Assembly (NCBI GenBank): GCA_022834735.1
Contig: BQKD01000001.1
Span: forward strand, 2,581,659 to 2,645,658
DNA: 64,000 nucleotides
DNA from: Erysipelotrichaceae bacterium OPF54
GTDB lineage: Bacteria > Bacillota_I > Bacilli_A > Erysipelotrichales > Erysipelotrichaceae
Direction of reading: 5' to 3'
Shown: piece by piece, positions 26,944-35,035 of the stretch
Numbering within the stretch: the stretch's first letter is position 1
Layout of the letters: each line of letters begins with the position of its first letter
Position numbers and translations under genes: made by a program
The notes under the pieces: model-generated
The model's database searches: none
Seen by the model: the letters and a program-made list of their open reading frames with translations, nothing else
Told to the model about the DNA's origin: nothing

Positions 26944-27753
26944 TCATAGCACATACTGCCGGATCAGGTCAGCGATCGCATCTTCGTCATTGGTCGTTTC
27001 AAGGATCACATCGCATTCAGGCTTCATGGTTTCTACTGTATTGGCAACGCCGGCACCAAGCCCGGCTGCCCGGATCATGGACAGGTCGTTGTAGTTGTCG
27101 CCCACGGCTGCCATTTCCTCTTTTCTGATTCCCAGCAGATTGCCCAGTATGTGCATTGCCGCCCCTTTGTTCACCCCTTTTTTATTAAATTCGAGGTAGC
27201 GGTTGGATGAATAGGAGACATCCAGATCTTCTGTCATATGAACCATATCCTGTTCGATCTGATTGAGGTATGCGCGATCCGTATTCACATAGAGCACCTT
27301 GATTATTTCCTGCCCTTTCAGAAAATCAAGATTTTTATCATCGAATGCCGTAAAAGCCATGCGTCCGTTCAGATAGTCGATCTCGCCGTCGAAGATATTG
27401 TAGATCCACACCGTTTCCAGAGTATATACGTGAATGCACACATCATACTTCAGACCGTTGAAAAACAGCTTCTCTGCCGTATCGAAATCGAGCCCTTCAA
27501 AGTGGATCAGGCGGTTATCCTTATTTTCCGTTATAACGCCGCCGTTATAGGATATCGTATATTCTCCTTCCATGTCTTTTGATCCGATTTCCTCGAGCGT
27601 TGTCTGAATGCTGGAATAGCCTCGTCCTGTCGCGCATACAAACTTTACACCCTTGTCCCTTGCTTTCTGGATGTATTCGCGGTTTTTCAAGCTGACCGTA
27701 CGGTCTGTGCTCAATAATGTTTCGTCAAGATCGCTTGCGATTAATTTGATCAT
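26944..27753 (-). CDS. Cof-type HAD-IIB hydrolase
   Basis: The 269-residue sugar-phosphatase-like protein starts MIKLIASDLDETLLSTDRTV. It has the Thr motif CATGRGYSSI, Lys in NKKGVNKGAAMHIL, and the fourth motif VAAVGDNYNDLSMI. The large cap domain between motifs 1 and 3 is the type IIB kind. Family members dephosphorylate sugar phosphates, nucleotides or FMN-like compounds. It is the first gene of a two-HAD operon. A perfect sigma-A promoter and a terminator-containing leader of about 150 bases precede it, so its expression is probably sensed through the RNA. Confidence 0.93.
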   Translation of the reverse strand: MIKLIASDLDETLLSTDRTVSLKNREYIQKARDKGVKFVCATGRGYSSIQTTLEEIGSKDMEGEYTISYNGGVITENKDNRLIHFEGLDFDTAEKLFFNGLKYDVCIHVYTLETVWIYNIFDGEIDYLNGRMAFTAFDDKNLDFLKGQEIIKVLYVNTDRAYLNQIEQDMVHMTEDLDVSYSSNRYLEFNKKGVNKGAAMHILGNLLGIRKEEMAAVGDNYNDLSMIRAAGLGAGVANTVETMKPECDVILETTNDEDAIADLIRQYVL

Positions 27754-27764
27754 AATTTCCTCCT

Positions 27765-27799
27765 AAAAAAAGGGAGAGCGGTATTCCCGGACCGCTCTC
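27765..27799 (-). terminator. Attenuator in the HAD operon leader
   Basis: On the minus strand the nine-bp stem GAGAGCGGT/ACCGCTCTC with an eight-base loop is followed by at least seven T residues, and then by the AGGAGG of the first HAD gene. Confidence 0.85.
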
Positions 27800-27902
27800 A
27801 ATGTTACCTTTCTAAACTTTCCATTATTTCACTTAACTCTGAAATAATTAATCCCCAGGAAACAGCAACTCAACTCTCCCTATAAAGTGTGTTTCTATTT
27901 CC
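27800..27902 (-). ncRNA. Unassigned structured leader RNA of the HAD operon
   Basis: The transcript from about 27902 contains nested helices: GUUGC with GUAAC, UUUCC with GGAAA, and AUUAUUUC with GAAAUAAU (27824-27848 region). Its 5' segment AGGGAGAG (27774-27781) is fully complementary to CUCUCCCU (27771-27778), which includes the 3' arm of the terminator. Two exclusive structures, terminator and antiterminator, can therefore be drawn. The layout is that of a riboswitch or protein-sensing leader. I cannot match it to a known class. Confidence 0.55.
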
Positions 27903-27908
27903 ACCCTC

Positions 27909-27937
27909 AATATACCAAGGTAAAGTTGTTCTGTCAA
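27909..27937 (-). promoter_or_regulatory. Promoter of the HAD operon leader
   Basis: On the minus strand, TTGACA (27932-27937) and TATATT (27909-27914) are separated by exactly 17 bases. It starts transcription near 27902. Confidence 0.88.
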
Positions 27938-27973
27938 CGAAATGTATTTAAAAAAACACATTTTTTAAACATA

Positions 27974-28037
27974 TTTTCCCTGAGTAAATTATTGGTTCAA
28001 CCAAATTTTCCCAAAGTAAATTATTGGTTCGACCAAA
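27974..28037. repeat. Exact tandem pair of 32-bp repeats
   Basis: Two units, 27974-28005 and 28006-28037, differ at three of 32 positions. Each carries an inverted repeat, TTGGT with ACCAA around a short centre. They lie directly upstream of the HAD leader promoter and could be operator sites. They are also just downstream of the GDPD gene. Confidence 0.85.
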
Positions 28038-28051
28038 CCAATAGACAGTTG

Positions 28052-28864
28052 TCATTTTTTCATGAGTTCCAGGCCAAGAGCCGGATCATCGGTAATGACG
28101 CCGTCCGCTCCCATATCGCGGCAGCGTTCGATTTCCTCCTGCTTATTGATGGTCCATCCCCAGACCTGTTTATCGTGTTCATGAGCCAGATCGATGTCTT
28201 CTTTTTTGAGCTGGCCGAAATTGACCGCGAATGAATCGATCCAGCCGCATTTTACATAGCTTTCGATATTCTGATCATTATTCATGAGCAGCTGCTTGAA
28301 CATATCCGGATAACGGCTGTCGATCGCAATAAGACTTTGAACATCCCAGGTCTGCACTGTGATGGATTTTTTCAGCTTCGGATTTTTTTCGATCAGCGCC
28401 TGAAAACTGTCAAGTGCCGGCGTTCCTTCCTTCAGTTCGATCAGATATAACACTCTATTCCCAAAATGATTGAAAAATTCCTGAACGGTATGTAATCTTT
28501 CGCCATTTGCGACTGTCAGGCCCGAAAGTACTTCATCATTCGTTTCAGAAATGATATAATCTTGACCGGTCAAACGATTCGTCGTCGGATCATGGGACAC
28601 GTACAGTGTTCCATCTTTCGACCGATATACATCCAGCTCGATCTGCCGGCATCCTTCCTCAAGCGCCTTGTCGTACGCTTCGAACGTATGTTCTGTTATA
28701 TTGGCAGAGGCACCCCGATGGGCAATTACTCTGATCTCGGGTTTTTCGTATTGATGGGAAACCATATCGGTTGCATGCTCGATCTCGATCACATGAAATC
28801 CGAAGATAAAAAAGGCACAGACCATACCTGCCAGCACGATCAGTAAGTTTCTTAATTTCGTCAT
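28052..28864 (-). CDS. Membrane-anchored glycerophosphodiester phosphodiesterase
   Basis: The 270-residue protein has an N-terminal membrane helix (residues about 5-25), then a GDPD TIM barrel. Signature motifs are VIAHRGASANITEHT, EGCRQIELDVYRSKDG and LYVSHDPTTNRLTG, plus IELKEG and a WTIN segment. GDPD hydrolyses glycerophosphodiesters to glycerol 3-phosphate and an alcohol. The N-terminal helix would place the active domain outside the cell, where it could act on lipid or teichoic acid fragments. The gene is monocistronic and divergent from the SDR gene. Confidence 0.93.
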   Translation of the reverse strand: MTKLRNLLIVLAGMVCAFFIFGFHVIEIEHATDMVSHQYEKPEIRVIAHRGASANITEHTFEAYDKALEEGCRQIELDVYRSKDGTLYVSHDPTTNRLTGQDYIISETNDEVLSGLTVANGERLHTVQEFFNHFGNRVLYLIELKEGTPALDSFQALIEKNPKLKKSITVQTWDVQSLIAIDSRYPDMFKQLLMNNDQNIESYVKCGWIDSFAVNFGQLKKEDIDLAHEHDKQVWGWTINKQEEIERCRDMGADGVITDDPALGLELMKK

Positions 28865-28916
28865 ATGTCTATTTTACCCGTTTTTCTTAATATAGACATT
28901 AAAATGAGTAAGGAAT

Positions 28917-28945
28917 TTGACAATCAAATACAGTTTGGCAATATT
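28917..28945 (+). promoter_or_regulatory. Probable SDR gene promoter
   Basis: TTGACA at 28917-28922 is followed after 17 bases by AATATT at 28940-28945, upstream of the SDR ATG. The -10 is imperfect. Confidence 0.6.
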
Positions 28946-28981
28946 TAAATAAAGATATAGAAATAGAAAGGCAATAAAACA

Positions 28982-29776
28982 ATGAAAACAATTCTTATCA
29001 CGGGAACTCATTCCGGTGTCGGAAAAGAAACCGCAAAACTGTTTGCATCCAAAGGATGGAATGTCATTGCGGGCATGAGAGATCCGAAACAGGACAAAAC
29101 ATTTACTGATATGGAAAACGTCAAGGTCGTGAAGCTCGACGTGACAAATCCGGAAGATATCGAAAAGACGGAGAAAGAAATTCTTGATAATGGCGGTCTG
29201 GATGTCGTATTCAACAATGCCGGGATCGGTGTCAAAGGATGTCTGGATGCAACGCCGATCGATGCGATCCAGGACGTTTTCAAAACGGATCTGATGGGTC
29301 CGATCCAGATCATGAAAGCTTTCATTCCTTATTTCAAAAACGAAAGAAAAGGAATGCTCGTCGCGACTTCATCGCTGTCGGGCGAAATTTCTTTCCCGTA
29401 TGATTCCGTATATGCGGCAGCAAAGCACGCGTTGACAGGATTATGCGAGTCTCTGTATTACGAACTGCAGCCTTACGACATCAAAGTCAAGCTCATCGTA
29501 CCTGGTCCGATCAATACAAGCTTCAAGATGAAAACATTCAACTCGAACCAGAACCTGATGCCTGCAAGAAGACTTTCCAAAATTCTTATTCCTGATTTCA
29601 ACAAGATCACAGAGCCAAAGGAAGTGGCACAGGCTGTATACGAGGCGGCGACATCCGACAACAATCAGTTTGAATATATTGTCGGCGATGTTGCCAGCGA
29701 GCTCATCGCAAAATACCGCGCAGAGGGTGTGGAAAAATTCAAGGACGAGCTTTCTGCAGAATTATTCAACAAATAA
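28982..29776 (+). CDS. Short-chain dehydrogenase/reductase
   Basis: The 264-residue classical SDR starts MKTILITGTHSGVGKETAKL with the TGxxxGxG cofactor motif. It has NNAGIGVKG, the catalytic Ser in ATSSLSGE, and Tyr/Lys in YAAAKHALTG, followed by PGPINT. The motif and chain length suggest an NAD(P)-dependent oxidoreductase of unknown substrate. It stands alone with its own promoter and a shared terminator. Confidence 0.92.
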   Translation: MKTILITGTHSGVGKETAKLFASKGWNVIAGMRDPKQDKTFTDMENVKVVKLDVTNPEDIEKTEKEILDNGGLDVVFNNAGIGVKGCLDATPIDAIQDVFKTDLMGPIQIMKAFIPYFKNERKGMLVATSSLSGEISFPYDSVYAAAKHALTGLCESLYYELQPYDIKVKLIVPGPINTSFKMKTFNSNQNLMPARRLSKILIPDFNKITEPKEVAQAVYEAATSDNNQFEYIVGDVASELIAKYRAEGVEKFKDELSAELFNK

Positions 29777-29792
29777 TAAATATATTTGCATC

Positions 29793-29820
29793 AAAAAGCG
29801 CTGCATCGACAGCGCTTTTC
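29793..29820. terminator. Bidirectional terminator between SDR and Cof-type gene
   Basis: AAAAGCGCTG pairs perfectly with CAGCGCTTTT around a six-base loop. T residues follow on both strands, so it can serve both convergent genes. Confidence 0.88.
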
Positions 29821-29821
29821 T

Positions 29822-30658
29822 TTATGCGTTAAAAATGTGATCTTCCAGATACCGGCCCAGTCCATCTTCTTCCACTGTATAGTCTGTAACAGCATCTGCA
29901 ATTTGTTTTGTCTGCGCGGATCCGTTAGCCAGACATACGCCCCAGCCGGCCTTTTCGAGAAGAGGGATATCGTTTTCCATATCCCCGAACCCGATGACTT
30001 CATCCGGAGCATAGCCGTTGTGTTCCATGTACTTTTCGAGTCCCATTCCTTTATTGACGCGCGGATCAAGAAATTCGATCGTGACATTATCGCCGACCGC
30101 AAAGGTCTGGGTCATCACCCAGGAACCATCGTCGTAAGGTGCGAGCTTTTCGAGGATCCGCTCTTTTTCGCTTGCCAGACAATGCACTTCGATCTTTCCG
30201 GTATCGCACTGGCTCAGACGATCAATATCGCCTACGATCACATGGGAATTGTTCCTTTCCATGGAATCTTTCATAAATTCATCCATCCGCAGACACAGGA
30301 TCCGGTCATAACCCTTTTCGTAAATGATCGCATTCAGATCAAATCCCTGAAGAAGTTCCAGGATCAGTCTTACTTTTTTCTTATCGAGCAGATAATAATG
30401 ATTGATTTCCTCATCCCCCTGCTGCCAGAGATCCCCGCCATTCATTCCGATCGCAAAATCGAAATCAAAAGAAAGATTCCAGAATTTCGGTTTTTCAAGT
30501 ACTCTCGAATCGAGCGGTCTGCCTGTCGCAACACCGATCTTAATGCCATCCTGATGCATTTTTTCGAGTGCCTCTCTGGTGTGAGGCATGAGACGTTCTC
30601 CTTTTCCAGCGAGCGTGCCGTCTATATCTGCAACAAATACTTTGATATGATCGTTCAT
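29822..30658 (-). CDS. Cof-type HAD-IIB hydrolase
   Basis: The 278-residue HAD-IIB protein begins MNDHIKVFVADIDGTLAGKG, has GVATGRPLD, GMNGGDLW and the C-terminal GFGDMENDIPLLEKAG motif. The cap domain is of the IIB kind. I chose the ATG at 30656-30658 with GAGGGG upstream rather than the upstream in-frame start. The gene is monocistronic and ends at the shared terminator. Likely a phosphosugar or cofactor phosphatase. Confidence 0.92.
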   Translation of the reverse strand: MNDHIKVFVADIDGTLAGKGERLMPHTREALEKMHQDGIKIGVATGRPLDSRVLEKPKFWNLSFDFDFAIGMNGGDLWQQGDEEINHYYLLDKKKVRLILELLQGFDLNAIIYEKGYDRILCLRMDEFMKDSMERNNSHVIVGDIDRLSQCDTGKIEVHCLASEKERILEKLAPYDDGSWVMTQTFAVGDNVTIEFLDPRVNKGMGLEKYMEHNGYAPDEVIGFGDMENDIPLLEKAGWGVCLANGSAQTKQIADAVTDYTVEEDGLGRYLEDHIFNA

Positions 30659-30783
30659 GTTGTACCCCTCTCTTTTTTTCATAGGTATCATAAAAACTTT
30701 CCTTTAAAAAATCAATGCGATTTCCGGCTTCGGATCTTTTTTTCAGGATCTGCCGCAATTTCTGGAAAAACCTGAAACAAGCA

Positions 30784-30810
30784 CAAAAAAACCCGGATAC
30801 GGATCCGGGT
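30784..30810 (-). terminator. rplM-rpsI terminator
   Basis: On the minus strand, ACCCGGAT and ATCCGGGT pair around a four-base loop and precede seven T residues. Downstream of the rpsI stop. Confidence 0.88.
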
Positions 30811-30839
30811 CTTGAGCAAACTGTAAAACGATAATGAAA

Positions 30840-31247
30840 TTAACGTTTTGAGTACTGAGGTCTGCGGCGAGCGGCCTTGAGACCGTATTTCTTACGTTCT
30901 TTCGCACGTGGGTCACGTGTTACGAAACCTGCAGCCTTCAATACTGGACGATAGTCTTCGCTTGCTTCCATCAAAGCGCGCGTAATACCGTGACGCATTG
31001 CACCAGCCTGTCCAGTGAATCCGCCACCAGTAACATTGATCAATACATCGAACTGGTCGAGCGTATTTGTCAGTTCAAGCGGGGATTTAACGACCTGCTG
31101 AAGAATGCTGGATGGAACATACTGTTCCAGCGTTTTTCCGTTTACTTCGATTTTTCCAGTACCTGGACGCAAAAAGACACGAGCAACAGATTTTTTACGA
31201 CGTCCAACACCGTGGTACTGAACGAGATTCGACTTTTTCACTGCCAT
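30840..31247 (-). CDS. rpsI: 30S ribosomal protein S9
   Basis: The 135-residue small-subunit protein has the conserved [19 protein letters not shown] start, [19 protein letters not shown] in the centre, and the basic tail RRRPQYSKR whose last arginine touches the P-site tRNA. It lies 12 bases after rplM, in the universal rplM-rpsI order. Confidence 0.98.
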   Translation of the reverse strand: MAVKKSNLVQYHGVGRRKKSVARVFLRPGTGKIEVNGKTLEQYVPSSILQQVVKSPLELTNTLDQFDVLINVTGGGFTGQAGAMRHGITRALMEASEDYRPVLKAAGFVTRDPRAKERKKYGLKAARRRPQYSKR

Positions 31248-31259
31248 CTTCTATTCCTC

Positions 31260-31697
31260 CTATCCTTTCACCTTGAGCTCAACTGGTTTTTGAGCTGCAT
31301 GCGGATGTTCGCTGCCTGCATAGACAAACAGGTGTCCGCGCATCTGATCACCAAGCTTCGTGTGAGGAAGCATACCCTGAATTGCATGCTCTACCCATTC
31401 AACCGGATATTTCTGTTTCATTTCTTTGGCTGTGCGTGTACGCAGTCCTCCAAAGTATCCTGAATGGTTATAGTATTTTTCCGTTTCAAGCTTGTTACCA
31501 GTCATTACGACTTTATCAGCATTGATAACGATCACGCAATCACCGCAATCTACGTTTGGTGTGTAAATCGGTTTGTGTTTTCCTCTTAATACATGTGCAC
31601 ATGTTGTTGCCAGACGACCCAAAGTTTGACCTTCTCCATCAACAACATACCATGTACGTGTCACTTCAGCTGGCTTTGCCATTGTTGTTTGACGCAT
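31260..31697 (-). CDS. rplM: 50S ribosomal protein L13
   Basis: The 145-residue protein starts MRQTTMAKPAEVTRTWYVVD. This resembles the Bacillus L13 start, and GGAGG precedes it. The conserved centre VINADKVVMTGNK and the AIQGMLPHTKLG block are present. An in-frame upstream extension to 31739 is not supported. L13 is an early assembly protein. The leader in front (31698-31757) is of the kind that L13 itself can bind. Confidence 0.98.
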   Translation of the reverse strand: MRQTTMAKPAEVTRTWYVVDGEGQTLGRLATTCAHVLRGKHKPIYTPNVDCGDCVIVINADKVVMTGNKLETEKYYNHSGYFGGLRTRTAKEMKQKYPVEWVEHAIQGMLPHTKLGDQMRGHLFVYAGSEHPHAAQKPVELKVKG

Positions 31698-31757
31698 ATG
31701 TGTTTTCCTCCTGTGATTTGAGCATTTACCGGGGCTCAATCGGCCAGAGTGTAGCCA
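31698..31757 (-). promoter_or_regulatory. Candidate L13 leader
   Basis: The short leader between promoter and rplM contains the hairpin UUGAGC with GCUCAA around CCCGGUAAAU (about 31716-31737), preceded by a GGCUACACUCUGGCC segment that can form a second helix. This resembles the Firmicute L13 autoregulatory leader in position and size. Assignment to that class is inference. Confidence 0.5.
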
Positions 31758-31763
31758 AGTTAA

Positions 31764-31791
31764 ATAATACCAAAAAGGTCCGGTTTGTCAA
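31764..31791 (-). promoter_or_regulatory. rplM promoter
   Basis: On the minus strand, TTGACA (31786-31791) and TATTAT (31764-31769) are 16 bases apart. It gives rplM-rpsI their own transcript. Confidence 0.85.
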
Positions 31792-31809
31792 TTGAAAATA
31801 TATTTTATT

Positions 31810-32646
31810 TTAATTTTCGCGCATGAGTTCCCTGCTCATCAGATATTCGTAATTGATCGGTTCGATCGTATGCACGATATCGATGCCCAGGGAATCAAGA
31901 TACGCCTGTGCTTCCTCATACAGCCGTGCATCCAGATCGTGCGGGCTGTGGGCATCCATTCCGATAATGGCCTTGCATCCGCATTCTGCCGCCAGCTCCC
32001 AGAATTTATGATGAGGATACATTTCTTTTTTCGACTGCCGGTTCGCCTGCATTCCCAGCACATTGTATTCGACAGGAATATCGAGGCGCGCGCATTCGAT
32101 GCATACCCTGCGGAATCCTTCCTCGATCGAGTCGCACCATTCGATATAATCGTTGCGCATGATCAGTTCGGGATGAGCCAGATAAGCATACATTCCGGTA
32201 CGCAGACCTTCGATGCACGTTTCAAAATACCGGCTGATATAGCGTGGAGCCATATGGCCAAAATACACCCCGTATTCATCGCTCAGATAAAAATGATTGC
32301 CCAGGATCAGATAATCGATCTGCTGTTCCACGCAAAACTCAAGCATCCAGTCCTTATACATCGGATAGTATTCCGCTTCCAGACCGAGCAGAATGGTAAT
32401 GCGCTCTTTATATTTTTCTTTTAAATACAGAACGCTTCGTTTATACTCCTCAAACTCCTGTACCCGCATCCGGATGCGGGAAACGTATTTCGAGCTGTAT
32501 TCCCAGCAGGCATGGTCGGAGAATCCGAGTACCTTGTACCCGTTCGCGATCGCTTCGAGCACATATTCTTCGTCGGAACCGGATGCGTGATGGCAGCGAA
32601 AAGTATGCGTATGATAATTTGTTTTGAAGTCTGCGTTAGTGTCCAT
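31810..32646 (-). CDS. PHP-domain phosphatase, histidinol-phosphatase-like
   Basis: The 278-residue PHP protein has NYHTHTFRCHHASGSDEEYV, GFSDHACWEY, a GLEAEYYP segment, LAHPELI and GMDAHSPHDL, all metal-binding positions of HisK/HisJ-type histidinol-phosphate phosphatases. No his genes are nearby, so the true substrate may be another phosphomonoester. It overlaps the truA end by 11 bases, so it belongs to the ecf-truA operon. Confidence 0.85.
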   Translation of the reverse strand: MDTNADFKTNYHTHTFRCHHASGSDEEYVLEAIANGYKVLGFSDHACWEYSSKYVSRIRMRVQEFEEYKRSVLYLKEKYKERITILLGLEAEYYPMYKDWMLEFCVEQQIDYLILGNHFYLSDEYGVYFGHMAPRYISRYFETCIEGLRTGMYAYLAHPELIMRNDYIEWCDSIEEGFRRVCIECARLDIPVEYNVLGMQANRQSKKEMYPHHKFWELAAECGCKAIIGMDAHSPHDLDARLYEEAQAYLDSLGIDIVHTIEPINYEYLMSRELMREN

Positions 32647-33376
32647 AATAAACCTCCATTAAGTACAAGCCCTGAGGAGCCGCATTATAAGGGCAGGCAT
32701 GCTTATCTCTGGCTTCGAGCATCTCCTTTATGGCTGAAGGCGCGATACGGCCCCGACCGACAGCCAGCAGCGCTCCTGTCATCATTCGTATTTGGTAACG
32801 AAGAAATCCTGTCCCTGTAAATTCAAAAACGAGATCGTTTTCCTTTTCATCGATCGTGATCCGGCTGATCGTCTTCACCCGGGGCTTTCGCGGATCGATC
32901 TTATGAGAAGAAAAGCTTGTATAGTCATGAGTGCCCAGCAGGTATTGCGAAGCCGTGCGCATTGCTTCGATATCGACATGTCCTTTCAGAACATTTTTAT
33001 ATTTATAAATGAACGGATCCGATTCGTCATAGGAGCAAACATATCGATATTGTTTTCCCTTTGCGCTGAAGCGGGCGTGAAAATCATCCGGCATCTTTTC
33101 ACAGGAAAGGATGCGGATATCGAGCGGCAGGATCCCGTTGAGCGCCCGCTGATACTGCTGCGGATCGATCCCGTCTCTTCCGTGAAAATGAATGACCTGA
33201 CCATACGCGTGGACCTTGGCGTCGGTCCTGCCGCTTGCGGTAACTTCTGTTTTTTCATGGTGGATCGTTTCCAGCGCCTTTTCTACTATTTCCTGGATCC
33301 CGGTCGCATTGGTCTGCTTCTGCCAGCCCGCATAATTCGATCCGTCATACGCCATGACTGCTTTCACTACGTACAT
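32636..33376 (-). CDS. truA: tRNA pseudouridine synthase A
   Basis: TruA makes pseudouridine at positions 38-40 of tRNA anticodon stems. The 246-residue protein starts MYVVKAVMAYDGSNYAGWQKQ and has the catalytic aspartate in SGRTDAKVHAYGQV. The usual glycine after GRTDA is lysine here. The conserved GTGFLRYQIRMM block is also present. It overlaps the ecfT stop (TGATG), a common Firmicute arrangement ecfA1-ecfA2-ecfT-truA. Confidence 0.96.
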   Translation of the reverse strand: MYVVKAVMAYDGSNYAGWQKQTNATGIQEIVEKALETIHHEKTEVTASGRTDAKVHAYGQVIHFHGRDGIDPQQYQRALNGILPLDIRILSCEKMPDDFHARFSAKGKQYRYVCSYDESDPFIYKYKNVLKGHVDIEAMRTASQYLLGTHDYTSFSSHKIDPRKPRVKTISRITIDEKENDLVFEFTGTGFLRYQIRMMTGALLAVGRGRIAPSAIKEMLEARDKHACPYNAAPQGLYLMEVYYGH

Positions 33377-34182
33377 CAGGCAATACCGGTTATCTGGATC
33401 GCAATACAGATCGCCAGGATAAGCACGGAAATAGTCATACCCGCATAGTCGGCTGCATGCATCTTCAGCACTTTATAACGAGTCCGCTTTTTCTGAGGAT
33501 CATATCCTCTGGCTTCCATAGCGTTCGCAAGCTGATCGGCACGATCAAAAGCCGAGACGAATAAAGGAACGATCAGAGCGAGCACAGCCATGACCTTCTC
33601 TTTCAATGTCCCGTTCTCCAGATCGACGCCGCGGGATGCCTGCGCATTCATGATCCGCTGCGTCTCCTCGATCAAAGTCGGAATAAAACGCAGCGCGATG
33701 CTGATCATCATCGCGATGATATGAGCCGGCAGTCCGATTTTCTCGAACGGATGAAGCAGCTTTTCGATCCCGAGGGTCAGATCGAGCGGTTTTGTCGTGG
33801 CGGTCAGGATGGTCGTAATAATGATCATGAGCATCAGTCTTACGAGAATATATAAGGTCTGGTAGACGGCATCCGAATAAACGGAGAACCATCCGATCCG
33901 GATCCACGGCTGTCCTGTTTTTACTACAAGGATATTGATGATCAAAAGGAAGACCATCATAAACATCATAGGTTTTACGGATCGAAGAGCAAAGCCGATA
34001 CTTAGCTTCGATAAAGCAAGTGCTGCCACGATAAAGGCTCCGATCAGCAAATATCCCCAGATTCCTGCCGGAACAAAAATGGCGATCATCAGAAATAGCA
34101 TGATCATGATCTTGGCGCGCGGATCCATGCGGTTGACTGCCGAATCAAGCGGAAGATACCGTCCAAGCGCTATATTATTCAT
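33376..34182 (-). CDS. ecfT: Energy-coupling factor transporter transmembrane protein EcfT
   Basis: EcfT is the scaffold subunit that links the ATPases to interchangeable substrate-binding S components for vitamins. The 268-residue protein starts MNNIALGRYLPLDSAVNRMDPRAK, has five to six membrane helices, and carries the two Ala-Arg-Gly coupling helices (AQASRGVD and AMEARGYDP) that contact the ATPases. It overlaps ecfA2 by eight bases and truA by one. Confidence 0.96.
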   Translation of the reverse strand: MNNIALGRYLPLDSAVNRMDPRAKIMIMLFLMIAIFVPAGIWGYLLIGAFIVAALALSKLSIGFALRSVKPMMFMMVFLLIINILVVKTGQPWIRIGWFSVYSDAVYQTLYILVRLMLMIIITTILTATTKPLDLTLGIEKLLHPFEKIGLPAHIIAMMISIALRFIPTLIEETQRIMNAQASRGVDLENGTLKEKVMAVLALIVPLFVSAFDRADQLANAMEARGYDPQKKRTRYKVLKMHAADYAGMTISVLILAICIAIQITGIA

Positions 34183-35035
34183 GACAAATCACCTGCTCTT
34201 TCACATAGGCTGCCAGTTCATCCATTTCAATGATCTCATCCGGAATGTTAAATCCTTTTTCATTCAGCATCTTTTTCAAACGGATTACGGCAGGCGGATT
34301 GATACCGATTTCTTCCATGTATTCCGGATGCTGGAAGAATTCCCTGACATCGCTTTCGATCTTGACTTTTCCATGATCGAAAACGATGACGTGGTCACAG
34401 TAATTTTTCACATGTTCCATATCGTGAGACACGAGCAAAACGGTCTTCCCTTCTTTTTTATTCAGATTCATGAACAGGGACATCATTTCATCGGCTCCCT
34501 GCGGATCGAGGCCGGCAGTCGGTTCATCGAGCACCAGCACATCCGGATCGAGCACGAGGATCCCAGCAATGGCTACCCGGCGTTTCTGGCCTCCGGAAAG
34601 ATCGAAAGGGGAGCGTTCAAGATAGGTTTCATCAAGACCAACGACCGGGATGACTTTTTTCACAAGTTCGCTGGCTTCCTCTTCGGTACTTCCAAAATTT
34701 TTCGGTCCAAATGCGATATCCTTTTCGATCGTTTCTTCGAAAAGCTGGTACTCAGGAAACTGAAACACGAGCCCCACTTTTTTTCGCAATTCCTTTACGT
34801 CTTTGATTTTTGTTCCTGCTTCGATATGGTAGTTTTCTATATCCACGCTTCCGGAGGTTGGTATGAGCAGAGCATTCAGATGCTGCACAAATGTACTCTT
34901 TCCTGATCCGGTCTGCCCGATGATTGCCGTCACCTTTCCTTGCGGAATATTCAAAGTAATGCCATCGAGGGCAAGATGTTCGAAAGGGGTTCCAGGATTA
35001 TAGGCATGTGTCAGTTTATTTGTTTTAATTGACAT
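34175..35035 (-). CDS. ecfA2: Energy-coupling factor transporter ATPase EcfA2
   Basis: The second ATPase subunit of the ECF core has Walker A GQTGSGKST, Q-loop VFQFPEYQLFEETI, signature LSGGQKRR and Walker B VLVLDEPT, then the SHDME H-loop. The protein is 286 residues from the ATG at 35033-35035; the longer frame is inside ecfA1. It overlaps ecfA1 by 25 bases, ensuring equal translation. Confidence 0.96.
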   Translation of the reverse strand: MSIKTNKLTHAYNPGTPFEHLALDGITLNIPQGKVTAIIGQTGSGKSTFVQHLNALLIPTSGSVDIENYHIEAGTKIKDVKELRKKVGLVFQFPEYQLFEETIEKDIAFGPKNFGSTEEEASELVKKVIPVVGLDETYLERSPFDLSGGQKRRVAIAGILVLDPDVLVLDEPTAGLDPQGADEMMSLFMNLNKKEGKTVLLVSHDMEHVKNYCDHVIVFDHGKVKIESDVREFFQHPEYMEEIGINPPAVIRLKKMLNEKGFNIPDEIIEMDELAAYVKEQVICHE

